Positions 32,610 to 43,705 of a stretch of 64,000 nt of DNA are shown piece by piece. Position numbers and translations under genes: made by a program. The number at the start of each line of letters is the position of its first letter. Within the stretch, counting starts at the first letter, position 1. This DNA is from Anniella stebbinsi (lineage: Eukaryota > Chordata > Lepidosauria > Squamata > Anniellidae), in NCBI GenBank assembly GCA_029215795.1, contig JARDYH010000003.1, forward strand, positions 177,828,382 to 177,892,381, given 5' to 3'. The notes beneath the pieces were generated by a model. It had not been told where the DNA came from. It worked only from the letters and a program-made list of their open reading frames with translations, and searched no databases.

Positions 32610-34415
32610 TCATTTTGACCTATTACAGACTTCTGAAACCACGGCCCTCCTCCTATTAGGCCCAGGAGAACAATTACTTTCCACATTCTTTTGCCTTTTA
32701 AACAGAAACCTTAGTCCTTCTATAGGTTGAGCTTTCCAACGTTGTCCGTCTGAGTCAGCCTCTGGTGTGACTTTCGCTGCAACTTCTTTCTCCTTTGTCT
32801 CCTCCGGGGCTGCCTTTACTCGAGTATAGTGGATCCACGGTTTCACGCCTTCAACCTTCACGGCTGAATGGGTAGTGAGGATGACACTATGCGGCCCCTT
32901 CCACTTTGGCTCTCACGGCTCATCCTTCCACGATCGGATTAGGACCTGGTCTCCGACCCGAAACTTATGGACCGGCGTGTCCAGAGGCAAAGGAAGCCGT
33001 TCGTGGATATATCTGTGGAGAGAAGACAAAACACCAGAGAGAGACTGCAAATAACCCTTTATCCATGCCTCCCCCCTTACATGCATTTGACTCCCATGCG
33101 TCACCACTGGATTCTTAGGATAGGGCTTCCCATACATCAATTCAAATGGGCTCACTCCCAATTTGGCTCTAGGGGCAATGCGAACTCTGAGTAGGGCAAG
33201 AGGCAAAGCCTCTGGCCATTTCAAATGAGTCTCTTGGCAAATTTTCGCTAATTGCCTTTTTAGAGTCTGATTCATTCTTTCAACCTGTCCACTAAATTGT
33301 GGCCTCCAAGCCGTGTGGAGGTCCCATTGTATTCCCAACGCCTTAGCAACCCCCTGAGTCACTGCTGAAACAAAATGGGGTCCTCTATCGGAGGCCAAAC
33401 CCTCTGGTATCCCAAACCGTGGGACCACCTCCTTGAGCATTACGCGAACCACTTCTTTGGCCTGGTTCGTTCGACAAGGAAATGCTTCAGTCCAAGCTGT
33501 CAAAGTGTCCACCAATACCAACAGGTATTTGAAATGTCCTTGTCTGGGGACCTCTGAGAAATCTACTTGCCAAGATTCCCCTGCTAAAAGTCCATGCTTC
33601 CCAGTCCCTGGAGGGGGCCTTGGGGCAATCTTGGGGTTGTTGGCACAACAAACAGAACATCTCCGAACTATCTGTTCGGCCATCTTTCGCATCTTGGGTC
33701 CCACCATGACTCTTTGAAGTCCTTGGGTCATGGCGTCTGGCCCCAAATGAGTACTCTGTTGATATCCCTGGATTACGTGGCTGAGGGTCCATTGTGGCAC
33801 CAACACTTGTCCTTCCGGCAGCATCCACCATCCATCCTTCTTCTCTCTTGCTCTTAGTTTCTCTGCCAATTGATTCTCTTTGGCACTGTACTTTGGAGGT
33901 TCTCTTGGCAACTTCAACTGAGGTACAAGAGCCAGCACTGCGGTGTCTATAGTTCCTTCTCGAGCTGCTTTCTTGGCTGCTGCATCGGCTCTTCGATTCC
34001 CTCTGATGACTTCACCGTCACCTTTCTGATGGGCTCTACAATGCACCACTGCCACTTGCGTTGGTCTATTGACGGCCTTAAGCAAATTCAGAATCTCGGT
34101 CCCATGCTTCACGGGACTGTTGTTGGCAGTCAGCAATCCTCTCTCCTTCCATATCGCTCCATGGGCATGCAATGTTGCAAAGGCGAATTTGGAGTCGGTG
34201 AATATTGAAGCTGTCTTCCCTTCTGCTAGTTGAAGAGCTCTTGTCAGAGCTATTAGCTCTGCCTTTTGTGCTGATGTATTGGCGGGCAAGGCTCTTGCTT
34301 CCACGGTGTCCCACAACGTAACCACTGCATACCCTGATTTTCTTCCGCGTTGGGTAGCGGGGTGTCTTTGAGGTCCGGCCGACTGGCATACATGCTCTCT
34401 ATAGTTTGGATACAA
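32610..34415 (-). pseudogene. Retroviral pol: RNase H end and integrase
   Basis: From 34415 the frame contains the RNase H core (AELIALTRALQLAEG, IFTDSKFAFATLHAHG, HCRAHQKGDG and NRRADAAAKKA), then integrase: an HHCC zinc module (H and H near HVIQGYQQSTH; CSVCCANNP), the DDE catalytic core (WQVDFSEV, SDRGPHF and a glutamate in GQVERMNQTL) and the C-terminal DNA-binding region. An in-frame TGA at 32913-32915 interrupts the C-terminal domain; the same frame continues open to 32610, ending beyond [13 protein letters not shown]. The 5' end of this segment is joined to the upstream pol frame by a frameshift near 34336. Integrase catalytic residues are all present. Confidence 0.9.
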
Positions 34416-35560
34416 TCATGCTGCGTTCCCTCTTCTTGTTCCAAGGGCAACAATGTAGCTGGGTTCAAGCTATTGGAGACCTGCAGGTTAACAGCCCCTT
34501 GATCCAGAAGGATGACCTGGTATCTGGCCATGCGACTGGGTGAGAGCCAATTTCCTCCTTTGGCATCCATCACAGCCATCACTGCATGGGGAGTATACAC
34601 AACCATTGTCTGTCCCAAGGTGAGCTTCTGAGCTTCTCTCACCAACATTGCCGTTGCGGCCACGGCCTTCAAGCATGCTGGCCATCCTCGACTGGGTGCA
34701 TCCAATTGCTTGGAGAAGTAAGCCACCGGTCTCTTCCAGCTTCCCAGCAGCTGAGTCAAAACTCCAGATGCCACCCCTTGGCGTTCATGTACATAAAGTT
34801 GGAATGGCTTCTCCATATCTGGTAGGCCAAGAGCAGGAGCTGTCATCAGGGCCCCCTTGAGGTCATCAAAGCCCTTTCGACATTCTGCTGTCCATTCCAG
34901 CACTCCTTCTCTGCCTGCAGTGGCCTCTAGCTTGAGGGGGTATTGGGGTATTCTTGGCGGGATGGCTCCTGGTTCCAGCACCACCTTGACTGGGGTGGCC
35001 CACTTCGCCCTTCCTGGCCTTTCCTCATCCCAAACCCACGGCATGATTGCATCAAGGACATCTGAAGGAATAGGATCACTTTCCGCTTGCTTTGATGAAG
35101 GGCTCATCTGAGTGCACTGCCAAGCATTTTCTCCCTCTACTGGCTCCATCAACAAATGCAGCTGAGCCTTCCAGGCTTCCTCTGGGGGCAGTCTCATGGT
35201 GATCCTGTCCCCTGAGAAACTCAGTTGAGCCTGCAGTTTACACAGCAAGTCTCTCCCAAACAATGGTAGGGGGCATTCAGGCACATACAGAAATGAATGG
35301 GAGAGTGTGGTCCCTCCAATTTTACACTCCATTGGGGCTGCAAATGGGCGAAGCATTCGCCTTCCAGTAGCTCCTATGATGGGAACTTTTACTTTAGACA
35401 AAGGTCCTTTAAAGTTAGTCAGCACAGAATGTGTAGCACCACAGTCCAATAAGAAATCTATAAGCTCTTGGCCCACTTGCATTCTGACCAAGGGCTCACG
35501 GGCGGAGGCATATATTCGTTTCTCATTCTCTTTCTTTTCCAGTCATTCCTGATCAGACTC
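34330..35560 (-). pseudogene. Retroviral protease and RT remnant with large internal deletion
   Basis: The frame at 34253-35491 starts in protease: LLDCGATHSVL carries the aspartate of the active site, with cysteine where threonine or serine is usual in the family, and FGRDLL lies near its end. RT follows from about residue 140 (WATPVKVVLEPGA), but at residues about 190-197 (near position 34915) it passes straight into the connection domain (KGFDDLKGALMTAPALGLPD). The fingers, palm and YXDD catalytic box, normally more than 200 residues, are absent. The deletion kept the frame open. The connection continues through VLTQLLGSWKRPVAYFSKQL to about 34336, where a frameshift separates it from RNase H. 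Upstream the frame meets TGA at about 35538-35540, possibly the gag-pol junction stop. Confidence 0.88.
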
Positions 35561-35562
35561 GT

Positions 35563-37158
35563 TCAAAGCCATGACATTCTCTTCCTTTCGTTCTCATCGC
35601 GCCCTAATCTGACATTCCGTCCTCTTCCTCTCCGCGCACGAGACGCCCCTCTGCCTCTTCCTCTTCCTCTCTGTTCAACAAGGTCAACTGCTAAAAGCGA
35701 TGCTTGCATTTTCACCTGCTTATCTTCTTTCTCACTTTTTGCCTGCTCTCTATTGGAAAAGACCTTATAAGCCACTTCTATGACTTGACTTATGTTCATG
35801 CCTGCCACACCTTCCAATTTTTGCAGTTTTCGTCTAATGTCCTGACTGGCCTATCCCACAAAAAGCGTTACAAAAAGCCTATGGTTCTCCTGTTGTTCTG
35901 GATCTAAGTCCGTCCACCGCCTGGCTGTGTCACACAATCTCTCATAAAAGGCAGATGGATCCTCTTCTGGCCCCTGGCGTACTTCATATAGCTTGGACAG
36001 ATTTTTCTGCTTTGGGATTGCCTCTTTAAGTGCAGCCAATATCAGTCCTCTATAATTATTAAGCCTCTCTTGACCGACTTGGTCATTGGGGTCCCAGTTT
36101 GGATTCTCCCTTGGGCACAAATCATTTTGATTTCCCTGTGGGTGGCGGACCAAACTTATAGCGCGCGCTTTCTCCAAAACCAGCCTCTTCTCCTCTGGTG
36201 CGAGTAGCGCTGTTAACAAAGCCTGCACGTCTGGCCAATTTGGCTCATGCGTGAGAAATATCGTGCTAAACAGCTGTTCCATTCCATGGGGATTTTGGCG
36301 AAAGGGGCCAACAGACATTTTCCAATTTGAGAAAATCATTTGTGGAGAAAGGAACATGAAGAAAAAGTGCTTCTCCTGTTGGACCTACGGCCTGTCTTAA
36401 AGGAACCAGCACTACATTCTTCTCAGTGTCTTTACTTCTGACACCAGCTGAAACAAGGCGTGCATCTCCCAATCTTTGAGTCATCCTATTCCAAGCCTCT
36501 TTCTTGGGAGTCAGAGCCTCCCCTAACTCACGTGCAATTCTTTGCAACCCTTCCAAATTCATCATTAACTCATCCGTTAATCCTGAAGTTGGAGAAGATG
36601 GGGAGACAGCAGCCGGCTCAGAGAGCTGCGCATCTCTCATCTGCTCCAACTTCTGTGACGCAGGGTTCACATGATTACCACAAGGGGGAGGAGAAGCTGG
36701 ACGAGAGAGGGGAGGGGGAGGGAGAGGAGCGGGGGCGGTGGGTGGAGGCATTAAAAAAGTTACATCTTCTTCTTCTTGCTGCACGACCAAATGCTTTTTC
36801 TCCTTCTCTACCCTCCCCGCATTTTGCAAAGTCAGTAATCCAGACCCCCCTTTCAGCCCACATGATTTCTGGGCTGATTCATTTTGGAACAAAGAGATAA
36901 AAGCTCAAACGTATGGGAGCTCACACCATTTTTCCTCCCTCTCACAATACAGACTCAATTGCAAAATCACATCATAATTCAAACTGCCATGGACTGGCCA
37001 AACTTTTCCCTCTGGCAAATGGTATTTCGGCCAGACCTTTGTACACAAAAAATTCATCTGCTTTTTTTGACATAGGAGCACTCCAAATATAGTCCAATTT
37101 TTTTTAACACACAACCGAGGGGTGTCGTGAGGGGAGCCTTCGATTGAGAAGTTCCCAT
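35563..37158 (-). pseudogene. Retroviral gag, multiply broken
   Basis: Starts with ATG at 37158 and a glycine second residue (MGTSQS), a myristoylation-type start. After about 17 codons an eight-base A-run (plus strand T-run near 37097-37104) shifts the frame into a matrix-like segment (WPKYHLPEGKVWPV) ending at an in-frame TGA (36905-36907). The proline-rich linker follows (36892 down), and a second frameshift near 36325-36335 leads to capsid, with the major-homology-type region YEVRQGPEEDPSAFYERL. An in-frame TAG at 35851-35853 precedes the last segment, 35817-35563, which ends in an RGRGRGRG-rich basic tail. No CCHC zinc knuckle is visible in any frame there. The lesions mean no Gag polyprotein can be made. 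Confidence 0.88.
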
Positions 37159-37625
37159 TGTTTGCTTCCTTTCCCACTTGCAACCGCCGCTCGGCTGGAG
37201 ACTGTATCTTTCCCTCTACTAATGGGAGGGGCAACCCCGGACTCGAACCAGTGCCCCCTCCTCTGCCTCCAGCGTCTACGCGGTTTCCTGCTCTGCTCCG
37301 GCTCTTTCCCACAGCCCGGTTAAAGGTGAAGAAGGGGGGACTCAAACCCGTCCTTTTCCCTATAGCATCAACACAGTGAAATCTGTTACAGTTGCTTGTC
37401 TTACTCCAAAATGAATGGGACACTCACCAGTTTCGAAGGCTTCCCTCTTCCCTCTTCTGGTTAAATTAATTCTCCCAGCGTGTTCCTGCTCCGCTCCACT
37501 GCGTCGCCCGAACCAGAGAGAGAATGTGGCCCCCGGATAAAAACATTCCAGGGCGCGCAGGCCACGATTGTCGCTCCTGGAAAGGGCACCGCGTGAGTAT
37601 GGATCAGGGCCAGGCTGCACTTCGC

Positions 37626-37643
37626 CTCCTGGCTGGCTCGCCA
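37626..37643 (-). other. Primer binding site, tRNA-Arg type
   Basis: In coding orientation TGGCGAGCCAGCCAGGAG begins three bases after the 5' LTR. It is complementary to the 3' end I recall for vertebrate tRNA-Arg(ACG) plus CCA over all 18 bases. The tRNA identity is from memory and should be checked against a tRNA set. Confidence 0.75.
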
Positions 37644-37646
37644 ATT

Positions 37647-38179
37647 TGTTGTCCCTCAACGGGAAGGAGGTTTATAGCCTCTGGGATCTCTTACCCAATA
37701 AAGACCCAGAGACTGGAGAATTCAATTTAACCTTTTAATGATTTCACTGCAGTGAAAGGGACCTCGGCCGCAGCAAATCAAGAGTCCAGCGAACAAAGGA
37801 TTTCACACACTTATATAAACTTTGATCACAGAAGTAAAAAACATTTTCATTGGTCAAACACCTCTACAGTCTAATAACACTGACCATAATAGGTTTGTGC
37901 TCAAGGGATTATATTTCAAGTGCATAGATAAGATATGCATATATGAGTAAGTTATAGGATCTACTTCATCTAATTGGCTATGTGCCAGTCACGCTGACCA
38001 CACTCGATGTTTCATTGGCTTCAAAACTCTTCTCTTTGTCCTCTTTATGGCATAGCCATTAATTAATCCTGACAGGTAGTAAAGTTAACCCCTTCCATTA
38101 CACAGAGACAAATGCAGACACACAGACACCTTAAGGAGACATTACTTTCTCCAAGTTGAAATTCCTTCAGCGTCTATCA
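37647..38179 (-). repeat. Provirus 5' LTR with promoter elements
   Basis: 533 bp. In coding direction a CCAAT box (plus strand 37849-37853) lies about 35 bases before a TATATAAG box (37810-37817), and an ATTAAA signal (37734-37739) lies about 75 bases further on. This fits U3, R and U5 in order. Identical by eye to the other LTR. Confidence 0.95.
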
Positions 38180-38183
38180 TAGG
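38180..38183. other. Right target-site duplication of the provirus (TAGG)
   Basis: Repeats 30794-30797. Confidence 0.85.
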
Positions 38184-38277
38184 GGCATGTGTTCATTGTG
38201 ATATAGATGGAAGAACTGGGCAGGCAAGGGGGTTTACAAGGAGGAAAGCTGTAGGCCACAGAAGCAAGGGGGTATAG

Positions 38278-38597
38278 TAGGCTGACCATATGAAAAGGAG
38301 GACAGGGCTCATGTAACTTTAACAGTTGCAGAGAAAAGGGAATTTCAGCCAGTGTCATTTGTATGCAATTCGTACCTGGTGAAATCCCCTCTTCATCACA
38401 ACAATTAAAGTTGAAGGCACTATACTAGAGTGACCAGATACAAAAGAAGGCAGGGCCTCTGCAGCTTTAACTGTTGTAATGAAGAGGAAATTTAACCAGG
38501 TACGAATTGCATACAAATGATGCCGGCTGAAATTCCCTTTTCTCTACAACTGTTAAAGTTACATGAGTCCTGTCCTCTTTTTCATATGGTCAGCCTA
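38278..38597. mobile_element. Palindromic hAT MITE (TAGGGTGACCA family), copy 1
   Basis: 320 bp and almost entirely inverted repeat: TAGGCTGACCATATGAAAAG at the left pairs with the right end CATATGGTCAGCCTA. The centre carries a CTATACTAGAGTGACCAG block. Flanking GGTATAG occurs on both sides (7 of 8 bases of an expected 8-bp duplication). Confidence 0.85.
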
Positions 38598-40189
38598 GGT
38601 ATAGCATTGCTAGGTATAGAGTTTAGATTTTGATGGGGCTCCTATAACTTTAAGGTTTTCAAAGATGGGTAATTCTTCCAATTATAGCATTTGTGCTATT
38701 GCAGCATGGTGCTACGTTGCACATATTGCTTTGAATGAACTACCAAGTTCCTTAACTGGGAGTTTCTAGAAATGATTCAGTCAAATTTGCTGTGTTCTCA
38801 GTTCTTAATTTATGAGCCATCACCCTTATTTCAGTTTTTCTAAGATTCTCTTCTTGCAGTGGAATCTTTCATTTTTGAACTTGAAAATGCTATCAAGTGG
38901 CTGTCACAGTGGTAATAAAAAGGCCATTATTTAAAAATAGTAATCATAATACAGGGCTGGCCCTTATTATTATTTTCCTAGCTGTAGCTTCTCTGGCATA
39001 AAGCATCTGTTTCCTATTCCTCAGAAAATCAGAATTCATTGAAGTGTTGCACTCTGGGGCAACAGAAAGATTCCATGGCCACAGAATTATGAAATTCTAT
39101 GAATCCCAGCCACTTATGTATTTTGCAATAGTATACTGGTAATGTCTTTTGCAAGAGTATAGCGGTAATGTCTTTTGCAATAATGTCTGGGTGCTAATGA
39201 TAACAGACACAAAGTTAGTCTTCTTTCATCCAGACACAATCCAAGTTGTGTGTGAGTGAAGTGGAGCATACACAGGGCCAACCCTAGGTTAAATAGTGCC
39301 CTGGGGAAGTGGAGCCTTCTGCTCACACTTTCTTCTACTGATATCTATAATCAATTATAATATTTGTAGCTCTTATAGCATTTGGTGATATTGTCTCAAA
39401 GTAAAGCTGTGTTCTGCTGATTTTTATCCCGAACAAATGACTTTCATCCAGAACTGTCAACTGGAAAAGGAACATAATTTAAAGCAAATTGATAGAAGTT
39501 CGTTTGTATAGTTAGTTCCCAAACAACCTGCAGAAATTTGGGGGAAAGGGTTAAAGGGATGTACACTGCAGACAGTTCACTCAATAAACACAGAGCCACC
39601 AAGCTCAACTTGGTTCCCTCTTTGGCTTGGTGACCTGGAGGAACACATGCTCTCACACCCCTAAGACTACCCCTGGGTATACAGAAACACACATTCCCTG
39701 TCCCCCCAACGCACACCTTTTAGTTTACTTCATGCATTTGCTGAAGTTGGCTCTCATCAAGAGTTCATGCAACAATAAACCAGCTCAGATTTTTCAGTAT
39801 TCTTTTTATTTTCTCTTTGAGATTGGGCCCTTGATGCGTGTTGGCTTCTGAACCTGGATGCTTCTGAGTATTCAATGCAGAATGGGAGCCACAGCCTCCA
39901 CTGTGCTTCCCACCCTGCATTTGAGTTTGGCTTTTTGCTGTCTAGTTGGGGCAACTTGGAAGGGGAAGGAAAGAGTCTGGAGAGGCCTGGTGATACTGCG
40001 TAAGCTATCCCCTCCAGTCCCCTCCCCTCCCTGCCCACTGAAAAGCTACCTTCAAGAAGCATCCAGTGCAGTTCTGTCCGCGCCAGATGTGAGATGGCTG
40101 GGAAGGGAGCATGGATTCCTGGGTCTGAGGTCAGAGCAGTGTCTCCAACCTCAGATCCAGGAATCCAAAGTATCATATGGCACCCCAAG
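38598..40189. other. No gene seen
   Basis: Non-coding DNA. A small tandem repetition of TTTTGCAATAGTATACTGGT-like units lies near 39118-39190. Opposed frames of up to 143 codons near 39757-40199 have no supporting evidence. Confidence 0.45.
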
Positions 40190-40312
40190 TTGTTTTTAAT
40201 GTTTTAATGAGGGTTTTATTACTGGTTTAATACCTATGGTTTTATTGTTTTGATATGTTGTACACCACCTTGCTGTTTTTTGCAGGAAGGTAATATAAAA
40301 TAAATAAAATAT
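40190..40312 (+). mobile_element. LINE 3' tail fragment
   Basis: Contains TTGTACACCACCTTGCTG and ends AATATAAAATAAATAAAAT, the 3' UTR pattern of L2/CR1-like elements; no coding part remains. Confidence 0.5.
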
Positions 40313-41078
40313 TCTTAGGGGCCACTGCATGCTCCACACACCAGTCCAGGGTCCATAACAATCAGACACCTCACCGCCCCCCCCCCCCCCACAGAGATGG
40401 TCAAGCTTTATGGTAACTTGAAATCACAGATCAATGGATTTTTTTTCATATATATGGTGTAAGACAGAAAGCAACATGTTGCCAAGGGCACCAGTGCAAC
40501 CCCAGACACCTGTTTTGGTGTCTGCCAAGGTGACCTAGCCCTCTCACTTTTTTTTAATTAACACATTTTCTTAATGGCAGCTGGGATTGCTATGAAATAA
40601 GTGCTGTTGATGCTAAAATGGTGGGTTCAAAAGAGTTATTTATTGTGTTGAGGCTCAACTCCCATAGCTGTTTTGTCTTTTGGGCAGGTTACTTTGCCTC
40701 ACCTCTCATGGCAGCCATTTTGTGGTGGTGCCCAGGAGAGTTTATCAAATTGTCATATGTACCCAGAACCCAAAAAGGTTTCCTACCCCCTGGTGTAACA
40801 GCATTAAGTTGCGTTTGAGGACAGATGTGGTAGTGGTACTTTGTTTTTCCAGAATTTGCATGAGATAGCTATGTGAAATAAACACAGTGAATTGTTATGT
40901 CTTTCCCTCATCAATGAAAGAGTGAAATAAGTACGGCCTGAAAGAGCCAGGTAAAGCTGATCTAGTGCACAGGCTCTGAGACCCTAAACTCAACATCTTT
41001 TTACACTTCCTTTTTCTATCCGTCTTTTGCCTTGATTTTATAAAGGCTCTGAGCATCTAGCTCAGTGCAGTCTCATAG
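40313..41078. other. No gene seen
   Basis: Non-coding; C-run near 40376-40390. Confidence 0.45.
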
Positions 41079-41150
41079 GTGCTTACTCAGAAGTATGTCA
41101 TATCGAGTTCAATGGCACTTACTCCCAGGTATTTATACACAGGATAGGAC
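41079..41150. mobile_element. Short palindromic MITE (CAATCCTAT family)
   Basis: GTGCTTACTCAGAAGTATGT, a central TCGAGTTCAATGGCACTTA, then TCCCAGGTATTT and ACAGGATAGGA, matching the inverted halves of the family. Confidence 0.6.
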
Positions 41151-41919
41151 TGTTAATTTCATGTTGCTATTCCTTTTATCTCAGAATTAATTAAAATATC
41201 CAAACATTTCAGCACATTTTTAGTTCCTTCTCTCTAACTAACGTCTGAGCAACATATGCTTATCCTTTGATCATGCATTTTGACAGTTTCCATGAGCTTT
41301 CAGAACCATGTACCAAGGTTCCTTTTGAATTTCAGAAGAGCAACATGAAGACAGCAGGCACAGGTAAAAAACAAACGGGGTTTCACAAATGGTGCAACCG
41401 GCAACAAAATGTGGCAGTGTGGAGTGTTCCTGTTCAGGGTACCGGCCATGCCCTTTTCCAGAATACTGAACTACATTTCATTCCCCCTTCCCACCAATTT
41501 TCTGCTTCCCCACCCCAACGGTCAACAACTCTTGTCAACTGAACATGCTCAGTCCTCATTGGGCTGTTTTGGGGTTACTTTTCTAAGGTTTTTTAAAAAA
41601 AAATTATCCCAAGCCTACTATACCCTCTCTTGTGCATGGAGGTGGTAATTTGGCTGTATAAAGATCCCAACTTGCAATTGGTACATAACAGGGGTGGGGA
41701 ACGTTCTTCCTGTGATGAACTGTTGACCAATGTGAAAAGTAAATGAGGGGGTGGGGTGGCAGAGTCAGCTACTCAGCTGATGATAGGCAGAGTCAGAGCT
41801 GATGGTAGATGAGTTTGCAGCATTGATGAAGACGACAATACTGAACTTGAAGTTTAATCCCAAAAATAAATCTGAGGAACAACAAAATGAGAGGATGTTG
41901 TAATAACAAGTTAGTGACA
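41151..41919. other. No gene seen
   Basis: Non-coding. CAGGGGTGGGGAACGTTCTT at about 41690 resembles one end of a hAT MITE, but the matching end is absent. Confidence 0.45.
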
Positions 41920-41927
41920 TGCAGCAC

Positions 41928-42089
41928 CAGTCGAGGCTGATGGCGCCGATGTCAGTGGGGTGGTGAATCTGCTCCAGGTTTCAGTCAGAACTCTTAAGGG
42001 AAGCACCTTGGATAGCCCCCGTGGAGTCCTGACTGAAAACTGTAGCAGATTTACCACCTCACTGACATCAGAACCACCAGCCTCCACTG
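41928..42089. mobile_element. Palindromic hAT MITE, 162 bp
   Basis: Left CAGTCGAGGCTGATGG pairs with right CCACCAGCCTCCACTG, and inner GATGTCAGTGGGGTGGT pairs with ACCACCTCACTGACATC. Flanks TGCAGCAC (41920-41927) and TACAGCAC (42090-42097) are an 8-bp target duplication with one mismatch. Confidence 0.82.
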
Positions 42090-42097
42090 TACAGCAC

Positions 42098-42994
42098 ACT
42101 TCTATTCATGTTTACTTAGAAACAAACCATATTGTGCTCACGGGGACTTACTACCAGGTTTAAACTACACCTTGCATGACAAATGAATCTCAACACCTTT
42201 GGAGGTTTGGTTAGGATTTAAAACAAGACTATCTCACCACAAATGACATCTATGGATGTGAAACTATAGTAATGAAATGGAAATTTCAGCAGAGCAAAAG
42301 CTTCCAATTATGAAAAAGGAAGTACATGAAAGCCCTGCTGGGAATCTATTTCCATTCATACATTTTCTCAGTTGTCAGTGTATTATAAGTCAACTGAAGG
42401 GATGATTATTGGTAGTAGCCTACCCTTGTTCCTAGGTATGCAGCAAAAATAATGGACAGATAACAAGATGTTCTCTGTACCCTGCCTAGGGTTTGATATA
42501 GCAGACCTGGAAAAACCTGTCATAATTGCACAGTTGTAACTACAATTGAAGTGTAGAATAATGACCTCATCTGGCTTCCAGACTCCTCCCCCACTTTCTT
42601 CTAGGCTTCTTCTCCTACAGGATGACTTCCTGTAGATAGATAGCTATGAACACACTGGTACCTCATGCATTAATCTCCCAGTTGGAGCTGGATGGGAAAT
42701 TGTATAACTGAATGTTCTCCACAATCAAAATATTCAGATGGGTGCTTCAGTGAAATATCTTGATCTTGGTTCATTGATGCTCATGCACACTTTATTTTCC
42801 TTGCAGAAATTTCTACTCTTACAGATCATGTCACAAACAAAAGTTGCACCGTCCCTCTATACTGTTCCCCCTCCCACTAGTCCATCATCCAATAGTGGAT
42901 TCCATTTGACAATAGGGAGGTTTTCCTTTTTCTGAAAGTGGCAGTGCTACTGCTGGACTCAATGCTGTTCCTGACATACTCCAAATCCCACTAA
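42098..42994. other. No gene seen
   Basis: Non-coding; a partial CAATCCTAT-family MITE lies at about 42102-42165 (GTTTACTTAGAAACAAACC ... GGGGACTTACTACCAGG). Confidence 0.45.
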
Positions 42995-43705
42995 GACCCC
43001 CTCTACAAGGATTCGGTTTGACGCCTGGTTCTCCGATTATGCGCATCTTCTCGGAAGCGCTTTTATGGTAAATGACTGTACGCGGGAGGTAATTGAGCGC
43101 ATAACTGGTGGCCTTACCGGTTGTTTGAAATGCGCTTTAGAAGTAGTTAATGCGGAGAATCGCTTGTTCACATAGTCAAAATGCGCTTTAACGGCCGCAG
43201 CAAAATAAAACTCGCTATTTAACGCGCATTCGATAATGCACATAATCGGAGAGTAAAAGCGCCTCAACTCCCGATTTGCACTCCACTCTTGTAGAGGTAA
43301 AATTTTTAATGAGGCCCCCTCCACAAGGATGCGCTTTTGCGCCCGGTTCGGGGATTATGCGCATTATCGCGGAGGCGCATTTACTCCTAATCCCTCTGCA
43401 CGGGAGGCGGCAAGAGGCGGCGAAGCGCATTAATTGATGTCCAAAAAGCGCTTTACAAGAAGTTAACGCGCATAATCGCTTGTTCACACTGCGAAAATGC
43501 GCTTTAACGGCCGGAGCAAAATAAAAGTAGCTATTTAACGCGCATTCGATAATGCGCATAATCCGGGAGATAACGCGCCTCTATGCCCGTTTTGCGCTCC
43601 GCTGGTGTGGAGGTAAAATTTATAATGAGCCTTCAAAGAGCATTAAACCTCTCTTGTGGAGGTAGCCTGAGACTTCAAAGAGCTTTAAACGTCTCGTGTA
43701 GAGGC
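42995..43705 (+). mobile_element. GCGC-rich MITE, copy D, split by copy C
   Basis: The outer copy runs 42995-43312 and resumes at 43671-43705. Its left end is GACCCCCTCTACAAGG and its right end GTCTCGTGTAGAGGCAGC. The two parts join in the order seen in uninterrupted copies (TTTAATGAG then CTTCAAAGAGCTTTAAACG). TAA lies next to both ends. More CpGs are decayed than in the inner copy, agreeing with the outer copy being older. Confidence 0.82.
43313..43667 (+). mobile_element. GCGC-rich MITE, copy C, nested in copy D
   Basis: 355 bp, the same length as copy B. Begins GGCCCCCTCCACAAGG and ends CTTGTGGAGGTAGCC. TGA at 43310-43312 and 43668-43670 is the 3-bp target duplication inside copy D. CpGs are well kept. 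Confidence 0.87.

Larger units (their letters stand above)
30798..38179 (-). mobile_element. Endogenous retrovirus (gamma-type), defective provirus
   Basis: 7.4-kb provirus on the minus strand: 5' LTR (37647-38179), primer binding site, gag, pro-pol, env, polypurine tract, 3' LTR (30798-31330). The LTRs begin TG and end CA, are both 533 bp and match at every position by eye. A 4-bp target duplication (TAGG) flanks the insertion. Gag carries stops and frameshifts, pol lacks the polymerase core, and env has lost its N-terminal part. It therefore cannot replicate by itself. Gag matrix/capsid layout, integrase type and an env transmembrane CX6CC motif place it with gamma-type retroviruses. Confidence 0.95.

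Noticed and set aside
36460..36900. 146-codon plus-strand frame
   Set aside because: Antisense of the proline-rich gag linker of the provirus.
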